From positions 62,001-126,000 of the forward strand of contig NZ_LSIC01000124.1 of NCBI RefSeq assembly GCF_001556045.1: a stretch of 64,000 bases of DNA. Direction: 5' to 3'. This document shows positions 43,804 through 52,917 of the stretch, piece after piece. This DNA comes from Bradyrhizobium sp. CCH5-F6. GTDB taxonomy: Bacteria > Pseudomonadota > Alphaproteobacteria > Rhizobiales > Xanthobacteraceae. The position numbers and the translations under genes are program-made. Every line of letters begins with the position of its first letter. Positions within the stretch are counted from its first letter, which is position 1. Below the pieces are notes generated by a model. It made no database searches. It was not told the origin of the DNA and was given only the letters and a program-made list of their open reading frames with translations.

Positions 43804-46800
43804 GTGCCGACGACACTCGCGCGCACATTTGCGGCGTTGAGCGCCATTAACGAAGCGATCCTTTACGCGAAATCCCCGGACGAGCTGTACCAGAAGGTCT
43901 GCGACGCCGGGTTTTCGAGCGGGGATTTCTTGGCCGTTGCGGTGTTCCTGGTCGAGCCGGATGGCCGGCGGCTGTGTTTTGCGGCCGGCTGCGGCGAAGA
44001 CATTGCGCGGCTGCGTTCGATCGTGATCACGACGGAAGCCGGTACTCCCGAAGGATCGGGCGTCGGAGGCGAGGCATTTCGGGACCAGAAGCTGTGCATC
44101 AGCAACGACTATCTGAACGATCCGCGTTCGCTGGCATGGCGTGACGGAGCGGCCCCAGCCGGCATCGGCGCGGCCGCTGCGCTGCCGCTGCTCTGCAACG
44201 GCAAGAGTGTCGGCGTGCTCTACGTCACCCGCCGCGAAGCAAATTCGCTCAATGAGCAGATGGTGTCGCTGTTCGAGCGCATGTCGGCCAACATCTCCTA
44301 TGCGCTGGACAATTTCGCGCGAGAGACCGCGCGGCAGGCCGGCGAGCGGGCGACACGGCGGCTGAACCGCATGTTCGGCGCCATCAGCGCCACCAACGAG
44401 GCCATCCTTCGCGCCAAGACGGAGCAGGAGCTATACCAGCTCGTCTGCGACGCCGCGGTTTATGGCGGCAAGTCGCTGGCGACCATCGTGCTGCTCCGCG
44501 AGCCGAATTCGCACTGGATGAAGCCTGTCGCTGCAACCGGGCAGAATCTGGAGCTCGTCACCCAGGCACGCTATTCGATCGATCCGGCAAACCCCTATGG
44601 CCGCGGCGTATCCGGCGAGGTATTCCGGACGCAGAAAGCCATCGTCGAGGACGATCTCGCCAGCCGGACCAAGGGCACGCCGTGGGAGCAGGCCAACGTC
44701 AACACCGGAGTCGCCGCCTGCGTCGTCGCGCCGCTGATCAGGTACGGCGAGAGCGTCGGCGTGCTGCTGTTCTTCATCAGCCGTTCCTGGGCCAAGGATG
44801 AGGAGATCGTCGCCCTGCTGCTGCGCATGGCGGAGAACGTTTCGTTCGCCATCGAGAATTTCGACCGCGAGGCCGAGAAAGCCAGGATCGCCGCGGAAGA
44901 AGAGTGCCTGGCGCGAATGTATGCGGCGCTCAGCGCCACCAACGAGGCGATCCTGCGGGCGCGGTCGCGGGCCGAGCTGTTCGACCTTGTCTGCGAGGCG
45001 ACCGCGAAGGGAGCCAAGTTTACCTCGGCCACCATCGCGCTGTTCGACCATCAGGCCGAGCTGCTGCGCGTCGTCGCCTGCTACGGACCGAATGCGGACC
45101 AGGTTCGTAACTTCACGTTCTCCAGTTCCGACCGGGTGCCCGAAGGGCGCGGACTGACGGGTACTGCGTTCCGCACTCGCCAGCCCGCCGTCAGCAACGA
45201 TGTGCTCGCCGACGATCGCATCGCGCCGTGGCATGCTAGCGCGCGCCGCAACGGCATCGCCTCCTCCGCGGCTTTGCCGCTGTACAACGGCGACCGGGTC
45301 GAGGGAATCTTCCTGTTCAATTCCCCGGAGCGCGGCACTTTCACGCCCGAACTCGTCGAGTTACTTCGCAAGCTCCAGGCCAATGTCGCCTTCGCGCTCG
45401 AAAGTTTCGACCGTGCTGACGAGAAGGCGCGAGCGGACAAGCAGCGCAATCGTCTGAGCGGCATGTTCGAGGCGCTGAGCGCAACCAACGAAGCCATCAT
45501 GCGCGCCAAGACGCGCGATGAGTTGTTCGAGGCGACCTGCCAGGCGGCTGTGCTCGGCGATCTGTTCGCCTCCGCGACGATCGGCATCATCGATGAAGAA
45601 CACGAGCTCGTTCGGGTCGTCGCCGTGAAGGGCCGCCTGCAGGAGCGAATGGTGGGGCGCACCTGCGCAATTTCCCCGGATCATCCCGAGGGCCAGGGAA
45701 TCATCGGGACCTCGCTGCGCACGGGCCGGCCCAGCGTCATGAACGAATATCTGAACGAACCGCGGTCCGCACACTGGCGCACAAAGGCCCTCGAAGATGG
45801 GACGAGGGCTGCGGCGTGCTTCCCGCTTCTGAAAGCGGGGCGGAAGCCCGTCGGCATTCTGCTGTTCCTCGCATCGGAGGAAGACACGTTCACGCCCGAT
45901 CTGGTCCAGCTGCTCGGACGCCTCGCAGAGAACGTCTCTTTCGCGCTCGACAATTTCGATCGCGCCGAGGAGAAGATCCGCACCGAAGCGCAGAAGGAGC
46001 GCCTGAGGCGCATGTTCGCGGCTCTGAGTGCGACCAACGAAGCGATCATGAGGGCGAAGTCGCGTGCCGAGCTGTTCGACCTGGTGTGCGTTGCTGCATC
46101 GAATGGCGCGAAGTTCAACTCGACCACGATCGCGCTGGCCAGAGCCGGCACGGACCAGCTCGAAATCGTAGCCGCCGCCGGTCCGTCCGCCGCCACCACG
46201 CGCAGCGTCCGTCTCTCCATCGATCCCGAGCGGCCGGAAGGTCGCGGAATGAGCGGCACTGCGTTCCGGACGCGGCAGCCCTGCATCAGCAACGACTATC
46301 TCAACGACGAACGCGTCCGCGTCTTCCATGCCGTCGTGCGTGGGGACGGTGCACGGTCGGGTGCCGCGTTTCCGCTCGTCGCGCACGACCAGGCGGTGGG
46401 CGTCATGATTTACATGTCGACCGAACCGGGCACCTTCACGCCCGAATTCGTCGAGCTGTTGCAGCGTCTGGCGGACAACGTCTCCTTCGCAATGGAGAAC
46501 TTTGATCGCGCCGACGAGAAGAACAAGGCGGACGAGCGGATCGAATACCTCGCCTCGCATGACAGCCTGACCGACCTGCCGAACCGCGAGACGTTCAACG
46601 AGCTGCTGCACGAGGCGATCGAAGCGGCACAGCGCCACGATCACCGCTTTGCGGTGCTGTTCATCGATCTCGACCGCTTCAAGGTCATCAACGATTCGCT
46701 GGGGCATGAGGCCGGCGACCTGCTCTTGCTCGAAGTGGCAAATCGCCTGCGCGGCGCGTTGCGCACGAGCGACGTAGTGGCGCGCCTTGGCGGGGACGAG

Positions 46801-47910
46801 TTCGTGGTGATCCTCGACCAGTGCGGCGAGGTCGACGATGTCCAGCGCATCGCGACCGAGCTGCTCGCCACGCTTGCGGAGCCCATGGAGCTGGCCGGGC
46901 ACGAGTGCCATACCACGGCCTCGATCGGCATCGCGATGTATCCGGCCAACGGCTCGGACGCGCAGACGCTGACCAAGAACGCCGACATGGCGATGTATCT
47001 CGCCAAGGAAGACGGGAAGAACGGCTATCGCTTCTTCTCCAAGGAAGTGAAGACGCAGTCGATCGAGCGGCTGTCGCTCGAAAGTGCGCTGCGCCGCGGG
47101 TTGGAGCGCGAGCAGTTCTCGCTGAACTATCAGCCCAAGGTGGACATGGAGACGGGCCAGATTACCGGGGTGGAAGCGCTGCTGCGCTGGAGCCATCCCG
47201 ATCTCGGCAACGTCTCGCCCGCACAGTTCATTCCGCTCGCGGAGGAAACCGGGCTGATCGTGCCGATCGGTCGCTGGGTGCTGAATGAGGCCTGCGCGCA
47301 GGCGATGGCCTGGCAACGCCGCGGCCTGTTGCCGGTATCGATGGCGGTCAACCTGTCGCCGCGGCAGTTTGCCGACGAACATCTGTTGCAGGACGTCGAC
47401 GAGGCGCTGGCGGCCTCCGGCATGTCGCCGGTGCTGCTCCAGTTGGAGGTGACCGAGAGCATGATGATGCGCAACGTCGGCCGCGCGCTCAAGGTGCTCG
47501 ACTCCATCCAGAGCCGCGGCATCCGTCTGGCCATCGACGATTTCGGCACCGGCTATTCGTCGATGTCGCTGATGAAGCACTTTCCGATCGACACCATCAA
47601 GATCGACCGCTCCTTCGTGCGCGACCTGCCGCAGGATTCGGAGGATCAGGCGATCGCGCAGGCGATCATCAGCATGGGCAAGGCACTCGGCATGACGGTC
47701 GTCGCCGAAGGCGTGGAGAATGCCGAGCAGGAAGCGTTCCTGCGGGCCCATGGCTGCGACGAGATGCAGGGCTTCCTCATCTCCAAGCCGCTGCCGGCGC
47801 AGCAGATGGCCGAGTTGCTGCGACCTGTTCTGCTACCGGTCGCGCCGCCGCTCCAGCCGGAACCGGCCGGGGAAGGCGCGGCGTTACGGTTGAAACGCGC
47901 TGTCGTCTGA
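43804..47910 (+). CDS. GAF(5)-GGDEF-EAL cyclic-di-GMP enzyme
   Basis: A 1368-residue cytoplasmic signalling protein. Five GAF domains start near residues 8, 190, 372, 554 and 737, each beginning with a variant of MFAALSATNEAI-x-RAKSRAELF, giving a period of 182-183 residues. The diguanylate cyclase domain has GGDEF at 996-1000 with the inhibitory RxxD site (RTSD) five residues before it. The phosphodiesterase domain has EALLRW at 1124-1129, followed later by DDFGTGYSSMS and DRSFVRDL, and looks complete. It can make or degrade c-di-GMP under control of small ligands bound by GAF units, and may set the switch to exopolysaccharide production by the adjacent cluster. GTG start at 43804. Confidence 0.94.
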   Translation: MPTTLARTFAALSAINEAILYAKSPDELYQKVCDAGFSSGDFLAVAVFLVEPDGRRLCFAAGCGEDIARLRSIVITTEAGTPEGSGVGGEAFRDQKLCISNDYLNDPRSLAWRDGAAPAGIGAAAALPLLCNGKSVGVLYVTRREANSLNEQMVSLFERMSANISYALDNFARETARQAGERATRRLNRMFGAISATNEAILRAKTEQELYQLVCDAAVYGGKSLATIVLLREPNSHWMKPVAATGQNLELVTQARYSIDPANPYGRGVSGEVFRTQKAIVEDDLASRTKGTPWEQANVNTGVAACVVAPLIRYGESVGVLLFFISRSWAKDEEIVALLLRMAENVSFAIENFDREAEKARIAAEEECLARMYAALSATNEAILRARSRAELFDLVCEATAKGAKFTSATIALFDHQAELLRVVACYGPNADQVRNFTFSSSDRVPEGRGLTGTAFRTRQPAVSNDVLADDRIAPWHASARRNGIASSAALPLYNGDRVEGIFLFNSPERGTFTPELVELLRKLQANVAFALESFDRADEKARADKQRNRLSGMFEALSATNEAIMRAKTRDELFEATCQAAVLGDLFASATIGIIDEEHELVRVVAVKGRLQERMVGRTCAISPDHPEGQGIIGTSLRTGRPSVMNEYLNEPRSAHWRTKALEDGTRAAACFPLLKAGRKPVGILLFLASEEDTFTPDLVQLLGRLAENVSFALDNFDRAEEKIRTEAQKERLRRMFAALSATNEAIMRAKSRAELFDLVCVAASNGAKFNSTTIALARAGTDQLEIVAAAGPSAATTRSVRLSIDPERPEGRGMSGTAFRTRQPCISNDYLNDERVRVFHAVVRGDGARSGAAFPLVAHDQAVGVMIYMSTEPGTFTPEFVELLQRLADNVSFAMENFDRADEKNKADERIEYLASHDSLTDLPNRETFNELLHEAIEAAQRHDHRFAVLFIDLDRFKVINDSLGHEAGDLLLLEVANRLRGALRTSDVVARLGGDEFVVILDQCGEVDDVQRIATELLATLAEPMELAGHECHTTASIGIAMYPANGSDAQTLTKNADMAMYLAKEDGKNGYRFFSKEVKTQSIERLSLESALRRGLEREQFSLNYQPKVDMETGQITGVEALLRWSHPDLGNVSPAQFIPLAEETGLIVPIGRWVLNEACAQAMAWQRRGLLPVSMAVNLSPRQFADEHLLQDVDEALAASGMSPVLLQLEVTESMMMRNVGRALKVLDSIQSRGIRLAIDDFGTGYSSMSLMKHFPIDTIKIDRSFVRDLPQDSEDQAIAQAIISMGKALGMTVVAEGVENAEQEAFLRAHGCDEMQGFLISKPLPAQQMAELLRPVLLPVAPPLQPEPAGEGAALRLKRAVV

Positions 47911-48225
47911 CGGTTGCGGGTGCAGCTCGCGCACCTCGTGTTCGCCTCCGTCGGCCTTGCTCGGAAAATCCTGGGGATCCGTGAGTGACGTCTGCTCGAC
48001 GAACAGCGCGAGAATGGTGCGCGCGCCCTCGGCGAAGCTCGTTCCTTCGCACAGATTCAACGCGCGGCAGCATGTTTCGCTCATCGGCTCCCGATCGTCG
48101 ACCATTGCCATGGCAGGCCCCCACCACCAGGCAGGCGCGGGCGAGCGCTCGCCCTCTGGCACGACATGCCAGCGGACGAACTCCTCCATCACGCGCTCGA
48201 ATTCCAGGCGTGCAGCCTGATACAT
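47884..48225 (-). CDS. Small protein of unknown function
   Basis: A 113-residue protein beginning MYQAARLEFERVMEEFVRWH, followed by a tryptophan-rich PAWWWGPAMAMVDD and LCEGTSFAEGARTILALF. I do not recognise the family. It has no signal peptide or membrane helix. AGGAG precedes the ATG at 48225 by nine bases. Its last 27 bases overlap the 3' end of the convergent GAF-GGDEF-EAL gene. A longer frame to 48435 has an arginine-rich extension and was not used. The 226-base gap before galE holds nothing recognised. Confidence 0.65.
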   Translation of the reverse strand: MYQAARLEFERVMEEFVRWHVVPEGERSPAPAWWWGPAMAMVDDREPMSETCCRALNLCEGTSFAEGARTILALFVEQTSLTDPQDFPSKADGGEHEVRELHPQPSDDSAFQP

Positions 48226-48451
48226 GTGGTCGATGCTCCTTGAATCCGCGCCTCGATGACGGGTCGACACGGGTATTTGGCCATCGCTTCGCTCGGAAAA
48301 ATCGGCTGGCGGCAATGGGCCGAGCCATGCAAGCCGACATCGTCGTCGGCAATGCGAAGCGTGCGGCCGTCGGCGATACGCCCGGGCGGCCGCAAGCATG
48401 CATTCTACCCGCTCGAGGGCAGGGCAGGCAAGCAATGGGAGCAGCGTTTGC

Positions 48452-49444
48452 CTAACGCGATCTGAACGGATGCGCCTTCTGGTGCCAGGCCCAGGCCGTG
48501 CGGATGACCGTAGGCAGGTCGGAGTGACGCGGCACGAAGTTCAGCACCTTTCTCGCGGCAGAGGGATCCGCGACCAGATAGGTGGGGTCGCCGGCACGGC
48601 GTGGCTTGACTGTGTGGGGCACCTCGCGCCCGGTCTCCAGCCTGATCGCGTCGAGGATCTCGCGCACCGAAAAGCCGGAGCCGGTGCCGAGATTGAAGCT
48701 GCCGCCGGCATGTCCGTCTTCCAGAAGCTTCAGCGCCGCGAGATGCGCCGCCGCAAGGTCCGTGACGTGGATGTAGTCGCGGATCGCGGTGCCGTCGGGC
48801 GTGTCGTAGTCGTTACCGAACACCGCGAACTCGACGTGGCCCTGCAGCGCCATCATGGCGCGGGGAATGAGGTGGGTTTCGTTGTCGCGCATTTCGCCGA
48901 TGCCGCCGGCCGGATCGGCGCCGCTGGCGTTGAAATAGCGCAGGCAGAACGCTCCGAAGCCGTAGGCCGTGCGGTAGTCGGCGAGCATGCGTTCGATCAT
49001 CAACTTCGAGGCGCCGTACGGATTGATCGGCGCGCAGGGAAAGTCCTCCGGCAGCGCTTTGGAATCGGCGTTGCCGTAGACGGCGCCGGTCGAGGAGAAC
49101 ACGATGCGATGGCAGCCCGCGTTTCGCATGGCCTGCAGCAGCGACAGCGTGCCCTGGACGTTGTTGATGTAGTATTTCTGCGGGTCGGTCATGGACTCGC
49201 CGACGAGGCTCGCCGCAGCGAAATGCATCACCGCGGTGATCTTGTGGTCGGCGAAGGCGCGCGCCAGCATCGCGCCGTCGAGCAGATCGCCCGTCACCAG
49301 CGGGCCGGATACGAAGCTGCGATGACCTGTCGAGAGATTGTCATAAACGACGGGCTGATAGCCGGCGGCGGTCAGTGCGCGGCAGGCATGCGAGCCAATA
49401 TAGCCCGCGCCCCCGGTGACGAGGACGGTCGGTCGGTCGGTCAT
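48452..49444 (-). CDS. galE: UDP-glucose 4-epimerase
   Basis: A 330-residue extended SDR. It has the NAD-binding TGGAGYIGSH near the start, the catalytic Ser-Thr and YGASKLMIE (Tyr-x3-Lys), FNLGTGSGFSVREIL and RRAGDPTYLVAD. It interconverts UDP-glucose and UDP-galactose in the cytosol, supplying galactose for the exopolysaccharide made by the cluster that follows. Start ATG 49444 with GAG upstream; no strong site. It is encoded downstream of the WecG/TagA-type gene on the same strand with a 19-base gap, so both form the end of the gumC-like operon. Confidence 0.95.
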   Translation of the reverse strand: MTDRPTVLVTGGAGYIGSHACRALTAAGYQPVVYDNLSTGHRSFVSGPLVTGDLLDGAMLARAFADHKITAVMHFAAASLVGESMTDPQKYYINNVQGTLSLLQAMRNAGCHRIVFSSTGAVYGNADSKALPEDFPCAPINPYGASKLMIERMLADYRTAYGFGAFCLRYFNASGADPAGGIGEMRDNETHLIPRAMMALQGHVEFAVFGNDYDTPDGTAIRDYIHVTDLAAAHLAALKLLEDGHAGGSFNLGTGSGFSVREILDAIRLETGREVPHTVKPRRAGDPTYLVADPSAARKVLNFVPRHSDLPTVIRTAWAWHQKAHPFRSR

Positions 49445-49463
49445 GTCGTCTTTTGCTCTATTC

Positions 49464-50267
49464 TTAGCGGACGGTACGGTTGCGGCTGAAGAGAAGATAG
49501 AGCGCACGGGGGTTGGTGGTCAAATAGCGCCAGAACAGACGACGTGGTTCGAGCAATGTGCGCCAGGCCCATTCGAGTCCGATCTTCTGCATCCATTGCG
49601 GCGCGCGGGAACGGCTGCCTGACAAGAAATTGAACAGGCCGCCGGATGTCTTGATGACGCCAACATTGGTCAGATGCGGCGTGAACTCTTGCACGAATGC
49701 CTGCTCGTTGGGTACGCCGAGCGCGACCCACAGATAGTCCGGCGCGAGGGCATTGATCTCCTCGACTTTGGCGCGCAGCGCCTCGCCTCGCAGATAGCCG
49801 TGGCTGCGGCCTACGATCTTGAGATGCGGATACATCTTCTGCACGTTCTCGACCGCAGCGGCGTTTTCGGCCTCGCTGGCACCGAACATATAGAAGGTGC
49901 GGCCCAGGGCTTCGGCCTTGCGCGCGACGACGTGGAACAGGTCGGTGGTCGCGACGCGCTCCGGCAGCGGGAACCAGGACTGCAGCTTCGAGGCGGCGAC
50001 CAGCGGCTGACCGTCGGCGTTGATCAGGTCGGCGGCGCGGAACAGCCGCTCGGTCTGCGGTTCGGTCGAGCAGCGCGCCAGCACCTCGCCATTGGCCGAG
50101 GTCAGGAACAGTGGACGGCCGATGCGACTGTCAGGGTTGGTCGCCTCGATCATGAAATCGGCGGTGGCTTCCAGGTCGAGCGCGGCCATGCGAAGCCCGC
50201 CGACGGTGAGTCTCGGCACGTCGGCGGTCGCCGCCCGTCCGTCGATGTTGACGCGGCGCTCAAGCAT
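49464..50267 (-). CDS. WecG/TagA/CpsF-family glycosyltransferase
   Basis: A 267-residue GT26 enzyme that adds a later sugar (often ManNAc(A), Glc or GlcA) to a lipid-linked intermediate at the inner membrane. Signatures are SANGEVL, INADGQPLV, TFYMFGASEAE, PDYLWVALGVPNEQAFV, and the C-terminal RAPQWMQKIGLEWAWRTL with EPRRLFWRYL used for membrane association. Its ATG at 50267 overlaps the end of the GumC-like gene by eight bases, so they are coupled. No priming glycosyltransferase (WbaP/ExoY type) is in the window. Confidence 0.93.
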   Translation of the reverse strand: MLERRVNIDGRAATADVPRLTVGGLRMAALDLEATADFMIEATNPDSRIGRPLFLTSANGEVLARCSTEPQTERLFRAADLINADGQPLVAASKLQSWFPLPERVATTDLFHVVARKAEALGRTFYMFGASEAENAAAVENVQKMYPHLKIVGRSHGYLRGEALRAKVEEINALAPDYLWVALGVPNEQAFVQEFTPHLTNVGVIKTSGGLFNFLSGSRSRAPQWMQKIGLEWAWRTLLEPRRLFWRYLTTNPRALYLLFSRNRTVR

Positions 50268-52626
50268 ATTGTTTGCCTCGCTGGCGCGTTTGCATGGCGG
50301 GAGTCAGTTCGTCGAGCACGACCCCGACGAGCTTCCGCTCGGCGGAGCCGAGCGCGGACAGCACCTCTTCCAGGCTGTCGTTGACGTCGAGGCTGGTCGG
50401 CAACACGGCCACCAGCGAGTCGATGTCGTCGAGCAGCTTGCGACCGCTGGCCGAGAGCGGCATCGCCGGGCCGTCGAGGACGACGAGATCATAGCCTCCG
50501 GCGGAACGGGCCTGGGCAATCGCCTTGCGGATCGCGTCGCCAGTCTTGCCGGCGTCACCCTCCGCGGACGGCAGCACCGAAATGCCGTTGACCGTCTTGA
50601 TCTCGCGTGCGCCTTTGCTGCCGATCGAGAGCCAGCCGAGCCTGCTCGGCTCGTTCTTGCCGGGACGGACGACCTTGTTCGAGAGCGAGCGGACCTGATG
50701 GTCGGCATCGATCATCAGCACGCGGGCGCCGTCGCGCGCGGCCGCCAGAGCGAAATTCAGCGCGGTCACGCTCCGTCCGGTGGTCGTGCCGGCACCGACG
50801 AGCGCGATGACCGGCATCGGCTTGCCGCCGGCGCGCCGGGCCGCTGATGCGCGCATGTCGCGCCAGGCGTTGAGCAGCGTCGTCAGCGGAAAGCCGGGAC
50901 GGAGCGTCGGCCAACCCAGCCGCGTGAGGTCGATGCCGCCGCCGGTGGCGAGGATGGCGCCGAGCGTACGGATGACGTCGGCCTCCTGGAAGCGTGCGAT
51001 CAGCGGTCGCTCGATCAGGGGCTCTTCGACCATCGAAGGCTGGAGCGGGGGCGCGGCAAGTTCCGGCGGCATCTGCTCGACTTCCGGAACTAGCGCGGTC
51101 GGCTGAGGCGGCAAGGCCTCTGGGCGCGCGCGCTGCGGAGCCCGCGCTGCATCCGGCGCCAGCGCGCGCTGCGGACGGGCGGGCGTCGGTGCCGGTGCGG
51201 TTGCGCCGAGCAGGAGCTCGGCCGCGACGAACCAGCTTGACGCGGCGATCGCGCCGAAGATGAAGCCGATCATCGCGAACAGGCTCATTGCCGGCGGGAA
51301 CGAGCGCCGCTGCGGCACCGTCGCCTCGCCGATGACCCGGGCCGCCGAAGTATTCAGACTCTCCTGTTCCTCGGTCTCGCGGGAGCGCTTGAGAAAAGAC
51401 TGATAGACGTCGCGGCTGGCATCGGCTTCGCGCTCGAGCTCGCGCAAGCGCACGGCGGCCTGGCTGAGCTGCACGCTCTGCCGTTTCTGCGCTTCCAGCG
51501 CCCGGTTGAGCGAGGCTTCGAAATCGCGGGCGCGCGTCAAATCGTTCTTGGCGGACTGAGCGAAGCGGTCGATCTCTTCGGCGATGGTGCGCTTGAGGTC
51601 CTCGACCTGCTTCTCCGTCTGGCGCAGCGCCGGATGGCGTGGTCCGAGCTCGCCGGCCTGCTCCGCATATTTCTTGCGGGCGTCGGCATATTGCGCGCGC
51701 AGGTTCGCGATGGTTGGCGATTGCAGCGCTTCCGGAATCGCGCCGGCATCGGCAGCGGTACGGCGGCTCGCCTCGATCTGGTCGAGCCGCGCCTGCGCGT
51801 CCATGGTCGCTGCGCGTGCAGCGGAAAGGCGCTGGTTGCTGGCGGAAAGCTGCTGATCGCTGATCAGCGCATCCTGGGTGCCGACGAAATTGTTCTGGGC
51901 CTTGTAAGTCGCAAGCGCGGTCTCGGCGTTGCGCAGCCGATCGCGCAGCTCCTTCAGCCGGCTGGAGAGATCGTTAGTCGCGCGCCGTGCGGCCGAAGCC
52001 TGCGAGTTGCGGGATTCGGCGAGATAGGCATTGGTCAGCGTGTTGGCCAGCATCGCCGCTTTTGCGGGATCCGTCGACCAGACCTCGATGTCGACGATGA
52101 AGCTCTTCTCGGTCTTGCGGACGGTGATGTGCCTGTTCAGCGCCTCGAGCGCCGCAAGCTGCACTTCCTTCGCCTCCGCGGCGGAGGGCGCGCGAGGCTG
52201 AAGGCCGATGAGGCCGAGCAGCGACGACATCAGGCTCTTGCCGTCACCGCCGCCGAACTCCGGATCCTTCTCGAGGCCGGCCTGCTGGATCACCTGGAGC
52301 AGCACGCTGTTGGAGGTGATCAGGCGCGCCTGGCTCTCCACCACCATGGACATGCCGGAGACGTCCTGCGCGCGGGGCGTGAGTTCGCGGTCGACGAGTT
52401 GAAGCTCGCGCGGGTCGACATAGAGCTGGGCGGTGGCGGTGTAGCGGGGCGTCACGCTCTTGCCGATGGTGACTGCAAGCATCGCGCCGAGCAGGGCGGC
52501 CGCGGTGATCGCTACCTTTCGCCGCCAGAGCAGATTGGCGAGCTCCAGCACGTTGAAGCCGGCCTGAGGCTTCCGTTGCGGGGCCTCCGGTCCGGCCCGG
52601 TCGATCGGCTGGCTATAGTCAAGCAT
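50260..52626 (-). CDS. GumC/ExoP-type polysaccharide copolymerase with ATPase-like domain
   Basis: A 788-residue inner-membrane protein: TM1 near residues 36-56 inside a Wzz domain, a periplasmic coiled-coil of about 250 residues, a GNVR-type region, TM2 near 445-468, a proline/alanine-rich linker, then a CpsD-like P-loop domain from about 603. The Walker A reads GAGTTTGRSVT, with Arg in place of the invariant Lys; Walker A' is VLMIDAD and the B segment VVLDGPAM. There is no tyrosine-rich C-terminal tail. It should set chain length in Wzy-dependent polymer export, with weak or absent kinase activity. First gene of the operon with wecG-like and galE. Confidence 0.92.
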   Translation of the reverse strand: MLDYSQPIDRAGPEAPQRKPQAGFNVLELANLLWRRKVAITAAALLGAMLAVTIGKSVTPRYTATAQLYVDPRELQLVDRELTPRAQDVSGMSMVVESQARLITSNSVLLQVIQQAGLEKDPEFGGGDGKSLMSSLLGLIGLQPRAPSAAEAKEVQLAALEALNRHITVRKTEKSFIVDIEVWSTDPAKAAMLANTLTNAYLAESRNSQASAARRATNDLSSRLKELRDRLRNAETALATYKAQNNFVGTQDALISDQQLSASNQRLSAARAATMDAQARLDQIEASRRTAADAGAIPEALQSPTIANLRAQYADARKKYAEQAGELGPRHPALRQTEKQVEDLKRTIAEEIDRFAQSAKNDLTRARDFEASLNRALEAQKRQSVQLSQAAVRLRELEREADASRDVYQSFLKRSRETEEQESLNTSAARVIGEATVPQRRSFPPAMSLFAMIGFIFGAIAASSWFVAAELLLGATAPAPTPARPQRALAPDAARAPQRARPEALPPQPTALVPEVEQMPPELAAPPLQPSMVEEPLIERPLIARFQEADVIRTLGAILATGGGIDLTRLGWPTLRPGFPLTTLLNAWRDMRASAARRAGGKPMPVIALVGAGTTTGRSVTALNFALAAARDGARVLMIDADHQVRSLSNKVVRPGKNEPSRLGWLSIGSKGAREIKTVNGISVLPSAEGDAGKTGDAIRKAIAQARSAGGYDLVVLDGPAMPLSASGRKLLDDIDSLVAVLPTSLDVNDSLEEVLSALGSAERKLVGVVLDELTPAMQTRQRGKQYA

Positions 52627-52727
52627 GATCCCCAGCTTTCATTCCAACTGCCGCGGGCTGAGGGGTTACTCTTCGCTCTACGCCACGCACCCGGGATATG
52701 GGTGTCCAGTCAACGCAACAGGGAAAA

Positions 52728-52855
52728 TTAACCATACTCACGGGGGGACTATTCACCGAAATGGCAAACAAAGCGTTTAAGCGCGTGCGCCTGTTCAGCT
52801 CGTTCCTGTCAGGCTCGCGATGCCGGAATTTTCCAGGAATTAATGGTTCGTTACC
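52728..52855. promoter_or_regulatory. CtrA-like motifs upstream of the GumC-type gene
   Basis: TTAACCAT at 52728-52735 equals the CtrA half-site known in alphaproteobacteria. TTAA-N7-TTACC at 52840-52855 differs by one base from the full TTAA-N7-TTAAC box. Both lie in the 291-base space between the methyltransferase stop and the GumC-type start. The rest of this space shows no gene. Confidence 0.45.
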
Positions 52856-52917
52856 GCGCGCAGCATGGCCGCGAGCTTCCGCTCGTCCAGTGATGGGCCG
52901 CACGCGTGCCATGCCCG

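Noticed and set aside
45361..47751. A 796-codon open frame antisense to the GAF-GGDEF-EAL gene
   Set aside because: Shadow of the coding strand: His/Arg/Gln-rich and without domain motifs.
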